Below are positions 12,501 to 24,200 of a stretch of DNA of 64,000 bases, piece after piece (the stretch's first letter is position 1; each line of letters opens with the position of its first letter). A model generated the notes under the pieces. It searched no databases. It had not been told where the DNA came from and saw nothing but the letters and a program-made list of their open reading frames with translations. The stretch lies in assembly GCA_033439255.1 (NCBI GenBank), contig CM065879.1, positions 2,274,501 through 2,338,500 on the forward strand, written 5' to 3'. The position numbers and the translations under genes are program-made. Source of the DNA: Hericium rajendrae (taxonomy: Eukaryota; Basidiomycota; Agaricomycetes; Russulales; Hericiaceae).

Positions 12501-12843
12501 GACGTCTGCACGTGCGCTCCGAACGAGCGCCCGCGCCTTGCTTCTGAACGAGGAAATCGAAGCGCGCCCACATACGCAAATCCGGCCAAAGGCCGTCTTT
12601 GGTGAGTGGACCGCCTCGTCTTCTTTTTCTCTCCACGACGCGTCGTCCGAGGTAACAGGCGAGTTCGCCTGCCTCGTCCTCCGTCCCTCCGATTCCTAGG
12701 AGTCTTTGTCGAGCCGAACTGAGACTTCTCGTTCGACTTTGACTCGGGCGCCTCGCTTGGACTCGAGGACCGCACACACCTCTGCTCTCCAACGCCCGCT
12801 AGCCACGGTGAGGACTCCCGGTACTTGCGACCGTTGCGTCACA
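9516..12843 (+). mobile_element. fossil LTR-type retroelement, 3' part
   Basis: A GC-rich open frame runs from the KDZ boundary at 9516 to 12209 and ends about 9 bp before a probable long terminal repeat (12218-12843). The frame is already open at the KDZ end, so the element once continued to the left and KDZ copy 1 interrupts it. The encoded protein is Pro/Ala/Arg-rich with a more ordered N-terminus and C-terminus. I do not see reverse transcriptase, protease or integrase motifs in what remains, so the superfamily is not assigned. The element is broken: it keeps one terminal repeat and one partial ORF. It is older than the KDZ insertion in it. Confidence 0.55.
12218..12843 (+). repeat. probable long terminal repeat of the fossil retroelement
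   Basis: A 626-bp block starting TGTAACGG and ending CCGTTGCGTCACA, so its ends form a short imperfect inverted repeat of the TG...CA kind. A purine tract (AGGGGGG) lies just before it. No second copy is seen in the window, so the assignment rests on the ends and on the neighbouring ORF. Confidence 0.5.
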
Positions 12844-12984
12844 ATACGCCACGTTGTCTCATAGTGTTGCACCAATCGACTTCACGCGTAGTGCATCGAG
12901 AGGTGCATCATCTGGGCTTCCCGGGTTGCTTTCATTATCGCCATCCTCTTTCATCCATATATCTAATGTCGACCCGCTTGCCCT

Positions 12985-13512
12985 AGTCCACGCAAGACTA
13001 TTGCGACGACACAGAATCTGTACCACCGGTTCCACCTCTTCTTCCCGTGCAAGGACTTCAATTGGTATGTGAGTCCTGCTGTGCATGGCATGGGCGACCG
13101 CTGATGGACAGATGGGCGGTAGAAGGTGACACTCGCGGCACTATACGTCTCCTCGAAGATGCACGACATGCTCAAGAAGCCGTGCAAGATCCTCATGGTC
13201 TGATACTCGATCCGCTTCTCCGAGCAGGCTGCAAAGTCCAAGTCAATAGCCGGCAAGATCGACATGGACCCCGCCGTGTGTGCTTAACAGACTGAATGCA
13301 GCACGTATGTTTACGATGGTTCGTTGGACGCAGGTGGTCGAGCAGGGCCGGGGGTGCCTGCTGGCTGTTGAGCGGCTCATTCTCGAGACGATTTGCTTCA
13401 ACTTCACGTCGAAGAAGTACGTATCCCCATGTTGCCTTCGTTTCTCACTGACCCCGCAAAAACGCAGCCTCCAAGAAGCTCAGCAAGCTCGCGTGGTGGC
13501 TTACAATAGACA
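12985..13512 (+). pseudogene. cyclin (CTD-kinase cyclin, Ctk2-like) pseudogene fragment
   Basis: Successive pieces match the cyclin box of the fungal CTD kinase beta subunit. They read TAQNLYHRFHLFFP, then ALYVSSKMHDMLKKP, then IRFSEQAAKSKSIAGKID and MDP, then LLAVERLILETICFNFTSK, then SKKLSKLAWWLTID. The pieces lie in the right order with intron-like gaps between them, but an in-frame stop follows KILMV near 13202. The segment expected between FNFTSK and SKKLSK is missing. The functional partner would bind Ctk1 and help phosphorylate the RNA polymerase II C-terminal domain. This is a decayed partial copy of a host gene stranded among transposons; whether it was captured or duplicated cannot be told from here. 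Confidence 0.75.
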
Positions 13513-13855
13513 GGTGCGCCGCTTCACACTTGACTCGCCTTCTCGTGTTCACTCGTACTAGCAGGTCTTGGAGTCTCAGACAGCGCTGTCTGTCTGGTGC
13601 CATCCGAACTATACACAGCGGTGCTCTGCATACCCATAGCTGCTGTCAGTATCAGCTATATGGAGTTTTTATGTGCGACCATGTGATCAAATGTGAAACT
13701 CAAGTATTTGTGTTATCAATTCGAATCTATCCCCTGCTCCTGCGATCCGATCGTGCATTTCTTCCCTCGTCTTGCCATCTGTCTTGCAACCCTTCCATTG
13801 CCCTGTCTCTCTTGTCTACTGTTGATCACCACTGTCTATCTACTCTACATTAAGG
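13513..13855. other. non-coding, upstream of second KDZ transposase
   Basis: About 340 bp of pyrimidine-rich sequence with no supported frame. It may contain the promoter of the KDZ gene that begins at 13856 and possibly the left end of that element, but I could not identify a terminal repeat. Confidence 0.4.
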
Positions 13856-16084
13856 ATGGCGACTATCCAATACCTCGCATTGCAACATCAGGCTCATCCA
13901 TGCCTTGCACTTCTAACCTTGGAACAGTTGAATCAATTTCAGCAGCTGGGATGCACTATCCGTCCCGAGATACGCCTCAGCCTTCCTTCAACATGGGATG
14001 ATTCATGAGTGCCACCAGCACTGGGGCCGAGACTGGAGGAATACCTCGCTAATGCCTGTAATATCACCCATTCTGACGTGAAGATGTGCTGGACTCTCCT
14101 TTCCCAGTTCATCTGGACTGCCCCAGAAACACCTCAATCAGTTTCGGACAGTTTATTGACGAGGTTTGGACATCCGTCCGGAGGTGGGTATCTCAAATCA
14201 AGGACTTTTATTCTCCCTACTCATGAGTGCTCGACAGTGGAGTGCATGCTATATCCACCAAATCCTTATTGCCAGACTGCTGGCTGTCGTCGACGCATGA
14301 TTCCGCTGGCAAAGGTTGAACCACGAAAGGTGGTCCTTTTTACGCTGGGCAGAGGCACAAGGCCTGCCTATCACATTCACTTGTACTGCGAGCGTGAGTC
14401 TGATTGATTTATGTTTGTAGTCGTTCTATACTAAGTACGCTACTACAGATTGTAAAACCAATTATCATCATGACTTTCAGGTTGTAGATGGGCGTCGGCA
14501 ATACTATGGAGGCCCTCCGGGCGATTGCCTGCAGATCGGTGATCACCAGTTCGCAGAGACCAAGCTCGTCAACCATTGGATCCACCTCATGCTTTACTCA
14601 TGGTTCGTATGCTTTTGGGCCCTATTTTTGTCGGTGGCTGAATTATTGATAGGACGTCAGCCACGAGTGCGGCTCGCACATATAATGCAGAACTCGGATT
14701 GAGTCCTGATGAAGTTACCGCCTTCAAAGCGAGTTGGTCTTTCTCTCCCACTTTGCGACCAGAAGAAGTGTGGGATGCATTCATCATCACATCTTTACTG
14801 GAGGACCACGCACGTCATAGTTCCATCCTTGTTGTCCCTCAGCAATGCAATCAAAAGGACCGCTTCACCGAGGCCATGAGGATCTGCAACAATCGTATCC
14901 GTGTCTACAGACAAGATGAACACCGACACTATTGCAACAAGTGTATGCGTCTTTATCAAGCTGAAGGGGCATCTCGAGCAGGTATTTTTTTTTTCTCTCT
15001 TCTTATATATCTAACGTTTCTCAACAATTTGTAGAAAAAGTCTCTGTTGTTGTCATTGATGGGGTCACTATCGGCCATCCGTGTTGTGCAGCACCCAATG
15101 GACTGACTGGTCCATGTCTAGAACCTCTTCAGAGCAACCGCCATCGTTTCTGTGCTCATCATTCGTACCTGCAGACGGTCTGTGCCATCAAGGGCTGCAC
15201 ATCATCCATTCGTCCTGGTGCCAAATTTACATGCTCCGATCCAGAACATGCAGCCATGGAAGCTCGACATATACAACGAGGTCAAGCCTGGTTCCAACTG
15301 AAACACCATCTCGAACGGGACAGACTCTCACAATATCAGCACTTTACTGGATTTGAGGACGACACAGATCAGCCCATTGTTCCTGAGCCTGCTGAAGAGG
15401 AGGAATTCCACTTTGATGTGTCAGGAAATCTTCTTGGTGATGATGAACCTCAAGCTCAAACCAGCTCTCACACTCGGAGATTCCGTGCACAATTCACACG
15501 AAAGCGGACTCACAACGAGCAACTATTCGTTGCGCCATGCGGCATGATCATTGCTCGAGAGACCTTCTATGGGGCAGAGGCCCTGACGGCGGTTAAGGTC
15601 TGTACACTCTCAGTGTATATCTAAAAATATGTGCTTATCCCGCGGAGGCTAGGAAATGATCAAGAGTGTTTATGTGTTGCCATGGCTCAAGCCTAGTCAT
15701 ATTTTCTACGACAATGCCTGTGGACTTTCAAAAATGGTCATTAATCAGGGAGATCCTTTCTTTGCCGATATTCAGCTGGTCGTCGACGTTTTCCATTTTC
15801 AGTGCAAACACTCCCAAACAGACGCATGGTGCCAGTCTCATTGCAATCCAGCTGCATTCCCACAGCTTCATATAGAGGGTAACAAGTGGTATTTCAATTC
15901 GTCAGTTGCTGAGCAGACTAACGCATGGTTTGGTGGCTATCTGTCAATATGTCGGGAGATGCGAGTGGACAAATATGAGTTTTTTCTCGACGAGATGATC
16001 CTTCGCCATAATATGGATACAAAGACGAAGTTAGAGTGGGATAGATGCAGTCCTAGATATTACAAGCAGTCTGACTTTGCATAG
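13856..16084 (+). CDS. KDZ transposase, CxC5/CxC6 type
   Basis: A second, different lineage of KDZ transposase. The first exon begins MATIQYLALQHQ at 13856. The CxC5-like zinc cluster (ECMLYPPNPYCQTAGC... HIHLYCE HCKTNYHHDF) spans an intron near 14391-14450. Further exons read SATSAARTYNAELGLS and KDRFTEAM, then a CxC6-like cluster (VCAIKGC, CSDPEHAAME) near 15180-15270. The C-terminal catalytic part includes IFYDNACGL, DVFHFQCKHSQTD, HCNPAAFP and SSVAEQTNAWFGGY, stopping at 16084. Introns are short and well formed. One oddity is an in-frame TGA at 14006-14008, between TWDDS and VPPAL, exactly where related proteins continue without a break. The gene is therefore either freshly inactivated or uses a start or splice I have not seen. 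No TET/JBP partner gene is visible nearby. Confidence 0.82.
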
Positions 16085-16383
16085 ACACTGATATATGTAG
16101 TTCAAATATGAAACACGTGCGTGCGTGAGTGAGGAAGAGTGATGTTTGTATTCCAAACGACTAATTGCCCATGTTGTGCAATGTTGTCGCCGCCGGTGGT
16201 AGGTATAATTAGCATGTACTGCTCCGCCTGGTGTATGTTCATCTTTTCCCCTTCTTGCATCTCCTGTGTACTCTGTCCTTCCCTTGTGTTTTTGCCATTA
16301 CCATTTCTTCCCACTCAGCGGTACATACGTGCTGTGGCAGTACTAGTCCATAGGCTGAATTGATGTCTACCGTGGCCCATTAG

Positions 16384-17201
16384 ATGCCCGATTTCGCCCC
16401 ACCCACCAGTTCCTCGTACAAACCAGTGTTGACGATCGCAGACATTTGGCCTGAGTATGCAGAACCAAAACCGTCCTCAGTTTGAATTTCATCTTATGAT
16501 AATATTCATTCTGATCAATTCTTTAGGACCCAGTTGATACCGAGGACGCCGTGAGCGACTGCATGGATGACGATGATGACGACGATCTTTCTAATGGCTG
16601 GTTCTATGGCAAATTTTGCTGCACGGACTCATCGGAATGTCACTTTTTCGCATTCCCTCAGTGTCCTCGCAAGTATTGTCATCATCATTGCACACTGTAC
16701 TACCAGGGCGATTGCCCGTACTACTGTCATCAAGACATCTCACACATGCTACCTCCTGAACTACAATGTTCCATCAGCAAAGATTGCACCCACCACGTCG
16801 CCATATCTTGCCCCCACTCCCTCTGCCAGAACCACTGCGAACTCCATTCCGATGGTGTCTGTGACTTCCATGCAGCGTTCATCATTCCCCCAATGCCTTC
16901 ACCTATCTCGCTTTGCCCCATGGACGTGGACGTCTATCACACTGGGTACTGCTCACCATCGCCGTCCTCCTGGTACTTCGAGTTCCTCTCCTCAGATGCT
17001 ATCCCAGATCTGGATTTGGCTACAGCTGTGGTATTGTCTGGCAACTCAGTGTTCTCTTCTAGCGACGATTTGGTGTTTTCGTCTAGCAACTCGGCAGGCA
17101 GTACCAGTAGCTCTAACTGCACTAGCGACTCTGTGTTCTCCTGCGGTAGTTCAGCATCTACAGCTAGCAGCAACAAGGGTGACAACAACAACAAAATATG
17201 A
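16384..17201 (+). CDS. Cys/His-rich protein beside KDZ transposase
   Basis: I do not recognise a named family. Exon 1 begins MPDFAPPTSSSYKP at 16384 and splices near 16480-16526 (donor GTTTGA, acceptor CTTTAG) into a second exon reading DPVDTEDAVSDCMDDDDDDD. Two metal-binding-like repeats follow, each with the pattern C-x5-C-x7-C-x4-C-x2-HC-x6/7-C and a closing His: the first starts CTDSSEC and includes CPRKYCHHHC, the second starts CSISKDC and includes CPHSLCQNHC. The last 90 residues are Ser-rich and disordered. It lies 300 bp downstream of the CxC5/CxC6 transposase on the same strand, so it is probably a gene of the same element. A zinc-binding role is inferred from the spacing. Confidence 0.6.
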
Positions 17202-18060
17202 CCGCCTCCACACCCGTTGGAATACAGTATCGCGACTTCAGCACTCTCTCCTCAGTCTATGACTATGACGTTACTCAGACTAGCATTTTATTGTTCTGCA
17301 TACCATGTATCCTTGTGTACTTAATAAATTCCACACCACTCCCGCAATCCTACTCGTTGCCGCATCGCACATGTGTGTCGTCGTCGTCCTTCACTGTGGG
17401 GAAAATCTTGTTTACCCACCGGTCACATGACGAGATCACAGCAGTACAGTGAACAACTGCTCTGGCAATATGCGAGTCACCGCATTCTGTATTCCCCCGG
17501 TCTCTCAGGCTGTTGCTGTCCATTTGACTCTCCCCTTCCTTTGCCTACTAATATATCTCGACTGATTCCTCGTTCGGAGGTGTCTTAGGTGAGTGAATTT
17601 TTCTCGACTCCCGGCTCGCTGACCCTTCTCCTTGCTTTGCTCTGTAGTTCTCATTTGATATACTGGTCTTCTCTCAGGCATTGTGTGCACGAAACGAGCT
17701 CCACGCCTTGTGCGCTCAGATTGTGCATTCTTCACCTTCATCTTTCATCTCCCTCCTTGCCTCCTATTGGGCATCATCTCCCTCCTTGCCTCCTATCGGG
17801 CATCATCTCCCTCCTTGCCTCCTATTGGGCATGGTCTACGAGGAAAGAGCTCCACACTTTGTGCGCTCAGACCTCGTATACTTCAGTCATCTCAGTATCT
17901 GGGTATTGTTCAAGGTGCTCTAATTTCTGGCCTAGACTTTTGCTGGATCTCCATCTCTGCCGTGTATCTGCTGTAGCTAGCATATGACCTGTTAGATATA
18001 AGGTATGAGTCTACGTAGTTGGCTCATGTCATCATTAAACTGATTGAGCATATTTTATTT
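17202..18060. other. non-coding, repeat-bearing stretch
   Basis: No supported gene. A 3 x 29-bp tandem repeat sits at 17746-17832. It is flanked by a separate imperfect direct repeat containing GAGCTCCAC and TTGTGCGCTCAGA near 17697-17720 and 17848-17870. The right end of the second KDZ element may be here, but I found no matching terminal repeat. Confidence 0.4.
17746..17832 (+). repeat. 29-bp tandem repeat, three units
   Basis: Three units of 29 bp, each beginning CATCTCCCTCCTTGCC and ending TGGGCAT or CGGGCAT, differing at about one position. Confidence 0.9.
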
Positions 18061-19490
18061 TTTATTCAAGATGTCTGGCTCTCCACGTCGCTTGGATCTT
18101 CCCTACGCATGTTGGTGCTCGGACGGAATAGGCTGGAAAGCACCCGCTGAGGGTCTGCATTCGATGCATGTCCGTGGAACATGTCACTCTGCAGGTCCAT
18201 CCGTGCCGAATTGGCGATGTCGCGATGGAAAGGGGGTGCGGTACTCTGCTTGGGGTGCGCCAAAACGCCTCGGATCGCTGCATAGAGCATCGGGATTGAT
18301 GCACTCGACCATAAGGAGCTCGGTATGTCGCATTCAGGGTGGCTGGCCAGGCGGATACGGTTGTGATGGAGATCCCCCACCCACGATCCCCCGCCCACGT
18401 TCTGACAGGCAGAGCTCGCGAGGATTGCACTGTCCGCAAGTCCAGTGAAACCGCATCTTCGTCGGAAACCAGGCGGGCGAAGATGTTGGGGACCGGGCAC
18501 AAGTTCGACCCTAACTCGAAGGGGGCGGGAAAGCCTGTATCGCTGGAGTAAGTAATACGACACATGGACCATGCAGAGCACGGCTCACCAGCGATACCCC
18601 TTCCAGGATATGGCCGCCCCGGAGGCCGGGAGCCTGCGCAACTGCGATATACGCGGAAGTGACGCCAGCGCGACAGCCACCACGAGTAGAGAGCACAGCG
18701 CCAACCGCAAGGCTGCCATCTTCAGCGCGACTGGGAGGAGGTATCGACAAAGGCATCTGCCCGACCACGCAAGTGACGTCCTTGTCGGCCACAACGAACA
18801 GGTGCGGCAACGCCGTCTACACGACAGCCCGCTTTGGAAGAATGATGTTGATCGCCACGCCCCGTGATTGCGGGCATCATCGTCAAATTAGGTCATGCCG
18901 CACAAGGTGTACCTCACACTGCATAAAATGCCCTTCGCACCGCGGCCTCCAGCAGGGCGACTCGCATGACGGACGCGGGAAAGCCGGCGGGAAACAGGAT
19001 TGCGGGCCAAGTCATCTACTTGACGATGATGCTCTTGGCTTACAATTAAAGCGTCGGCACGATGAGGACACCGCATGAGTCTGGGCTAGTAGAAGTGACA
19101 GGAATTCGCAGGCAGTGAACCCGAGGCAGCATTGGGAGCGGTAGCTGTCCCAAGCGCATGCAATAGGTGTAGGGACAGGGTGCACCAAGGCAACAGCAAT
19201 GCAAACGGCGGTGAGGGAAGAGCACAGCAGGAATGAAGAACGTAAGTGACACTGTCTGTACAGTGGGAGCTGCCTTGCTCACCTCTCTAGCCCTGTTTAA
19301 CAGCATGTTCGGCAGGACATCATGAGCGAGTCTGCATCCCACTTGCGCGGAGGACGATGCAAGGGTGGGGCGGACATGGAGCGCTCACGACAGAACATAG
19401 GCACAGCAGCTCACTCGCTCGAGATCGCAAACGCTGCACGCATCAGCGTCCCATCGACATCAGTGAATACGGACAACATAGATTGGCCCC
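18061..19490. other. unassigned, possibly decayed genic sequence
   Basis: GC-rich sequence with several 60-170 codon frames on both strands, none with a recognisable domain or a consistent intron model. On the minus strand it lies where the rest of the truncated kinase gene would be expected, but I do not find kinase subdomains beyond 19630. Nothing firm can be annotated. Confidence 0.35.
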
Positions 19491-20214
19491 TCAACCATGG
19501 GCTACTGCTAGCCGCGGAGGTCTGGGACCCTCAAAAATCGAACGGGTGACACGTGAGCAATGTATCCACCTCCGATGATGCTGAATAGACTCGCATGTAC
19601 ATGTAGAAGATGCGATCCAAGCATCAATGAATGCGAGACAACGTGCATGCTGGGCTGTGCCCAACACGCGCTGCTCGCTCATGACGAGCTTCTGCGAGTG
19701 GTGCCGCAGGCGCTCCTTCGGGATCACCTTGAGCGCGAACGAGCGGCCTGTCATGCGGTCCACGACGTGGTACATGCGCCCGAAGCCGCCCTTGCCCACG
19801 AGGCGTATGGGCATGAAGTCGTCCGCGGTGAGCGGCGGGTTGACGAGCGTCACGGAGGATGAGGCAGCGGGAGAAACGTGCGTGTCCGTGGTGAGGAGCG
19901 AGGTGGAGCCGGTGGGCGGGTTGAAAGGCGCAGGCGAGGGCGTGGGGCTGAAAAGCATCACGGCGGCTGAATGTGGGCTGTGAAGTTGGAAGGTGTCATC
20001 GAGTTGGGCGGCGAACGCTGGGAGTCCGGTGTCGCCAAGATCATGTCCGATGGTAACGAGCGTCAGTGTTCCGGCTTGAAGGTGTGATGGCTGGTTGAAG
20101 GAAGACTAGATGGCAGGTCATTCGACATGGGTGTCGCTGAGAAGCATAATGCAGCATACTCACCTTGAAGTTGGCTGAAAAGAAGGCTGATCGTGCTACG
20201 CTGCTCAGAAACAT
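19491..20214 (-). pseudogene. truncated serine/threonine protein kinase (N-terminal lobe only)
   Basis: Exon 1 (20164-20214) encodes MFLSSVARSAFFSANFK and splices with a GTGAGT donor into an exon starting PSHLQAGTLTLVT. After a Pro/Ser/Thr-rich stretch the kinase N-lobe is clear: the glycine loop GKGGFGRMYHV, the ATP-binding lysine in FALKVIPKERL, the helix-C glutamate in SEQRVL, and FIDAWIAS. The style resembles AGC-group kinases. After that, the frame runs on with unrelated residues to 19491; there is no HRD or DFG motif. It is therefore truncated or rearranged. KDZ copy 2 begins at 20228, so its target-site duplication ends only 6 bp upstream of the adjoining untranslated leader, and the native promoter now lies beyond 32236. 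Confidence 0.7.
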
Positions 20215-20220
20215 CTTGAG

Positions 20221-20227
20221 GGTTGTT
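20221..20227 (+). repeat. target-site duplication of KDZ copy 2, left
   Basis: GGTTGTT, repeated directly at 32230-32236 on the other side of the element. The preceding G also matches if the element end is placed one base earlier, giving 8 bp. Confidence 0.85.
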
Positions 20228-21085
20228 CAACTGTAGTGGTCAGTATAGTATACTATAGTACTGTTATAACAGTGTAGCCTAGTGGTCGCATCAAGTACTG
20301 TTTTCACTGCAGTATTATAGCAGTGTGATAGTAGTTTGAGGGTATATTAGCATGTAGTAGTATTCGGGCTTGATTAACAGTGGTATGGTAGTAATTTATA
20401 GTAAGGGGGCTGCAGGAGGGGACAGGGGACCCCCAGCTCCCGCTATAGGGCATTGATGACTAGACGTATGGTAGTTTTTTATAATGAGGGTGCCGCAGGG
20501 TGCCGCTTTGCTGCAGAATCACTATAGTAAATGCTGTGCAGGCCTAAGTCCAGTGATTCGGCTTAGGCTCGATGGTGCGGCTGCCAGTTGTGGCTGTGCT
20601 TGCTACCACTGTGGGTGATGCACGGCATGTGCGGCAGCCAGCCAGCCCCTTGGGTCCACCTTGGGGCATGCCTCGGGGCATGCCTCGGGGATCTCGGGGA
20701 TCTCGGGGATCCGTTTAGGATGCGTTGCATGCGCATTTGTGCTTTGTTTTCGACGTTATCTCTACCTTTGTAATCAGCATTCAGGACGGCAGCCTACATA
20801 CTTTCGATTGCTATACAAATCTTCATATCATTTTGCCTGGTTACTATATGAATCTCGGTCCTTATGGGATGGTACCAGTCCAGGTTTGCTAATAAAATAT
20901 CAGATTCCTTTCAGAAATTATTGGCACATTCGGTTGTGATGTATTTTCGTAGATGTTCGATGACTTCTTAGTACTCTAATGACCCCATCTGCATCACAGC
21001 GGGGAGGTTGTTCTGACGTGTTGCGCTGACGCGTCAGATCACGTGACTGACCGACTTAGCAGAATTTCGTGTATGTGTGGGCGGG
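20228..21085 (+). repeat. left terminal inverted repeat, KDZ copy 2
   Basis: Pairs with 31374-32229 in inverted orientation. Identity judged by eye is about 85 percent, with many scattered transitions. The inner edge is marked by GTGTGGGCGGG, after which the two arms diverge. Confidence 0.9.
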
Positions 21086-21223
21086 CACGGACATGACATA
21101 GGCTTTGGCTCTGTCATTGATTGTATCTCACTCAATAAATATAAGTTCTGCTCAACTTCTGACTTAGTTATAGTGTACGATGCTTCCAAATGGACTCAAT
21201 TGAATTATATCAAACTATTGTAA

Positions 21224-24200
21224 TTAACTACTTTCCTCGCCTTCGCTCTCGACATACTCAATCCCAGATTCCTCCGAAGTCTCGTCATCGGATGACGAGA
21301 CATCCGATTGTACTTGTTCTGGCATATCTGGAAGCAGTCCATCCAGCGTGTTAAGTGACGAGTTGGTGTCTGGAGGTGGTGGTGGTAATGTCTCGGACGT
21401 CGACGCAGCCGCTGTCGTCACAGATGCATGCGGTAGCACCGAATCATTTGTCACTGAGCCCTGTGGTTCTTGAGGCCAGTCAACCGTGAGGTGGTACTTT
21501 TCCAGTAGAGGGATCCATCGTCGTTTGAAGGACGCGGCCAGATCCTCGTAGATTTGTGCTTGCCTTAGTGCATAAGCGCGGATACCTACTTTGAGGTCTG
21601 AAGCAGCGTTGGGGCGCAACGACACGCGTGCCCGCCACCATTCGGCCTTCCACAGCATAAATACGACGCTGCGACGCATTTCCTCCTGCAGGAGGAGAAC
21701 CTCCTCCTTCCAGCGACGCATTCACGCTCGACTCTTCGCGTAAGTCACACGCATACCTGACATCGTGAATAAGACTTGTCAGAAGAGATAATCAGGATGT
21801 TGGAATAACTTACTGTCGTGGACCTCCTCAGCGGACATGTCTTCTCCATCAAAATGGTCGCGTGCATCATGAGTGAGTACCCGCCAGATCCACGGGACTT
21901 CTCGTCGCCCTTCTCCGAGTGCCTTCTCTCTTGCCTTCTTCTTCTTGTGGCCGGCATTAGTCTCGTCGTCGCTGTTCACATCATCGTTTTCATCGTCGCC
22001 CGATGGATTGACCATGTCGCTTCGTTTCAAAGGGAGCAGCCGATGACGCCATGCCGCCACCTCATCCGGGTCGAGAGCATTCAGCGCGAGACGCGAGGCA
22101 TTATACCGTTCGAAATGACGGTCGCGCTTCGACAGGACCTTCTTGATGACGGTCCGGGCGCGTGTGTGTCGCTTCTGGCTGGGACCATCGACATTCGCAG
22201 TCTTGTAATGACGAAGGCCCATGGCAGTGCGAATGAAGCGGCGGATTTCGTGGAGGGAGGTCTCACACTCGGCCTCCCGCAATCGAGCCTCCTTGGATGC
22301 TAAGCCCGAGACCATGCCGGCTTCTCTCAAGGCCTCCGGGACATCACTCGGCATCCACAACCTGTCGAATTCAGGTTTGGGGGGATCGGCCGCAGAGACG
22401 CCGTCTTCGGGGGTAGAAGCGTCGGAGGTTTGAGCAGAGGTGAGTGTGGAGACGACTGGCATGTACACGGCCTGTATGGCGCGCCAGGTGTTGATTCGGT
22501 GTCGAAGGGCATTTCGACTGTCTTGAAGGGATACCTTTTTCGTCGCAGTGTCGTTATCTTTGTTTCCATCTTTGTGGCGCAGCGTACGCCTACCGGAGTA
22601 TAAGAAAAAGGTTTGATTCATGAAATTAAATACGTACTGTTGCTCTTGTAAATCGAGACCCATAGCAAGGAATGTACTTGCAGTCGTCTCATGGAGCGAC
22701 ACCGCACCATTCTCCGCTTCTTGTGCTTCTTCGTTAGCCAAGTCCAAGCGTACTTTTGCCAATGAGATGTCTGGGCCTACAGTTAACATTGCGGGCTACT
22801 ACCAGAACTCGCAAAATGGTGCACCGTTGACTGGTTCCTTGTACGGATTCTCGCATGACTTGTCTTCATCCCAGGCCGTGATCATGGAGTCCCATTGCTC
22901 GATGATTTCTTGCGGGAAAGTCTGCTTCATGTCGTCGAAGTTACGCTGCTGCTTACGGAGCAGCACGACAGCCTCCTTCAGTGAAGCAGAGATGTGCTCT
23001 CCTATATGGACAGCATCTCAGTAAATGCATGAAAACCACGAGCAAAGGCACGCACCTGTCGACACCGTCTTGCGCCAATTCATCGCACCAAAAACATCGT
23101 TCAGGGTCTCATGACGTCCACCAAATGACATTTCGCGTGTACTCAGGGAGGCGCCGTTCGTTTCGGACCAGTTAGCTTCAATCCCCTCACCGCAGGTCCT
23201 TCCTACTCCTTCCGTGAAGTTGAAGGAGTACCGCACTTGACAACTTGCACCGTGCGCGGGCAAATGGAACTTGGGTACGACGAAGATGATCTCGGTCTTC
23301 GTGAGGTCGATGTGCAATTCGACTCCAAAGTTCTCGAGCATGCGCTTGATGAAATTCTTGGAGTACTGGCATGCTATGTCATACGAGATGCCGAGCAGCT
23401 TCCAGCATTCGGCGGCAACCATGATCGTCATCAGAATGAGAAAATCCATATTAGCATACCTTGAAAATGGGTGAGCATTTGCAAAGATCCTCGAGATAAG
23501 ATCACGTCAAGGGGCTTACCGTTCACCGCGCTCCAGATCGCCAACGCCGTTTGGACGAAAAAATGAATGGCGCGCACAAATAATGGCGCCAACGCCATTG
23601 ACAGTGAATCTCTTCTGTGCTGGAGTATTTGCATGGTCTACAGCTGCGAAGCTCGAGTCGCAGGCTTTCATCTGTTTATCACAGGGACACTGGTTAGTCT
23701 GGACATAACTTAGGAGTGTTGCTGACTAACTTCGGTCTCGTTCTCGTGTTTCGACAAGTGCGCCTTGTACGCGGCGTCCGGAACAAAATAAGCCCAGCCA
23801 GGTGCTAATTCAATGTCCTGGTGGCCACGGTTCTTGAGCTTCAGTTTGAAATTCGCATCCATCGCGAAAAGCATTCTATACAGGAACCTGATTTGATTTT
23901 TGAGTTAGAGCTCTGATCGGGGAAAGTTCCTGATCTGGCTTACTGAAGATGCGGCGGCACAGATTGCCAGTTATCCGGCAGGTTTCTTCCTGGATGGGGA
24001 CATCTGGGGCACTCGACCACAAGGCTTCCGAGCGCAGTCCCTCGGATCCCAGATAGATCGTGACCACGCCCACAACGCTTGACCATTCGAATGTGCCGAT
24101 AGCACCGGGCGGCACGAGTGAACTCGTGATACCGGTCCTGCGGAGCGATCGAGATCTCGTCAGATGGTTTATCCTGTATCAGCTGTGCACCACATACCTT

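Noticed and set aside
17741-17832. CRISPR-like array
   Set aside because: The three 29-bp units abut with no unique spacers, and CRISPR does not occur in fungal nuclear genomes.
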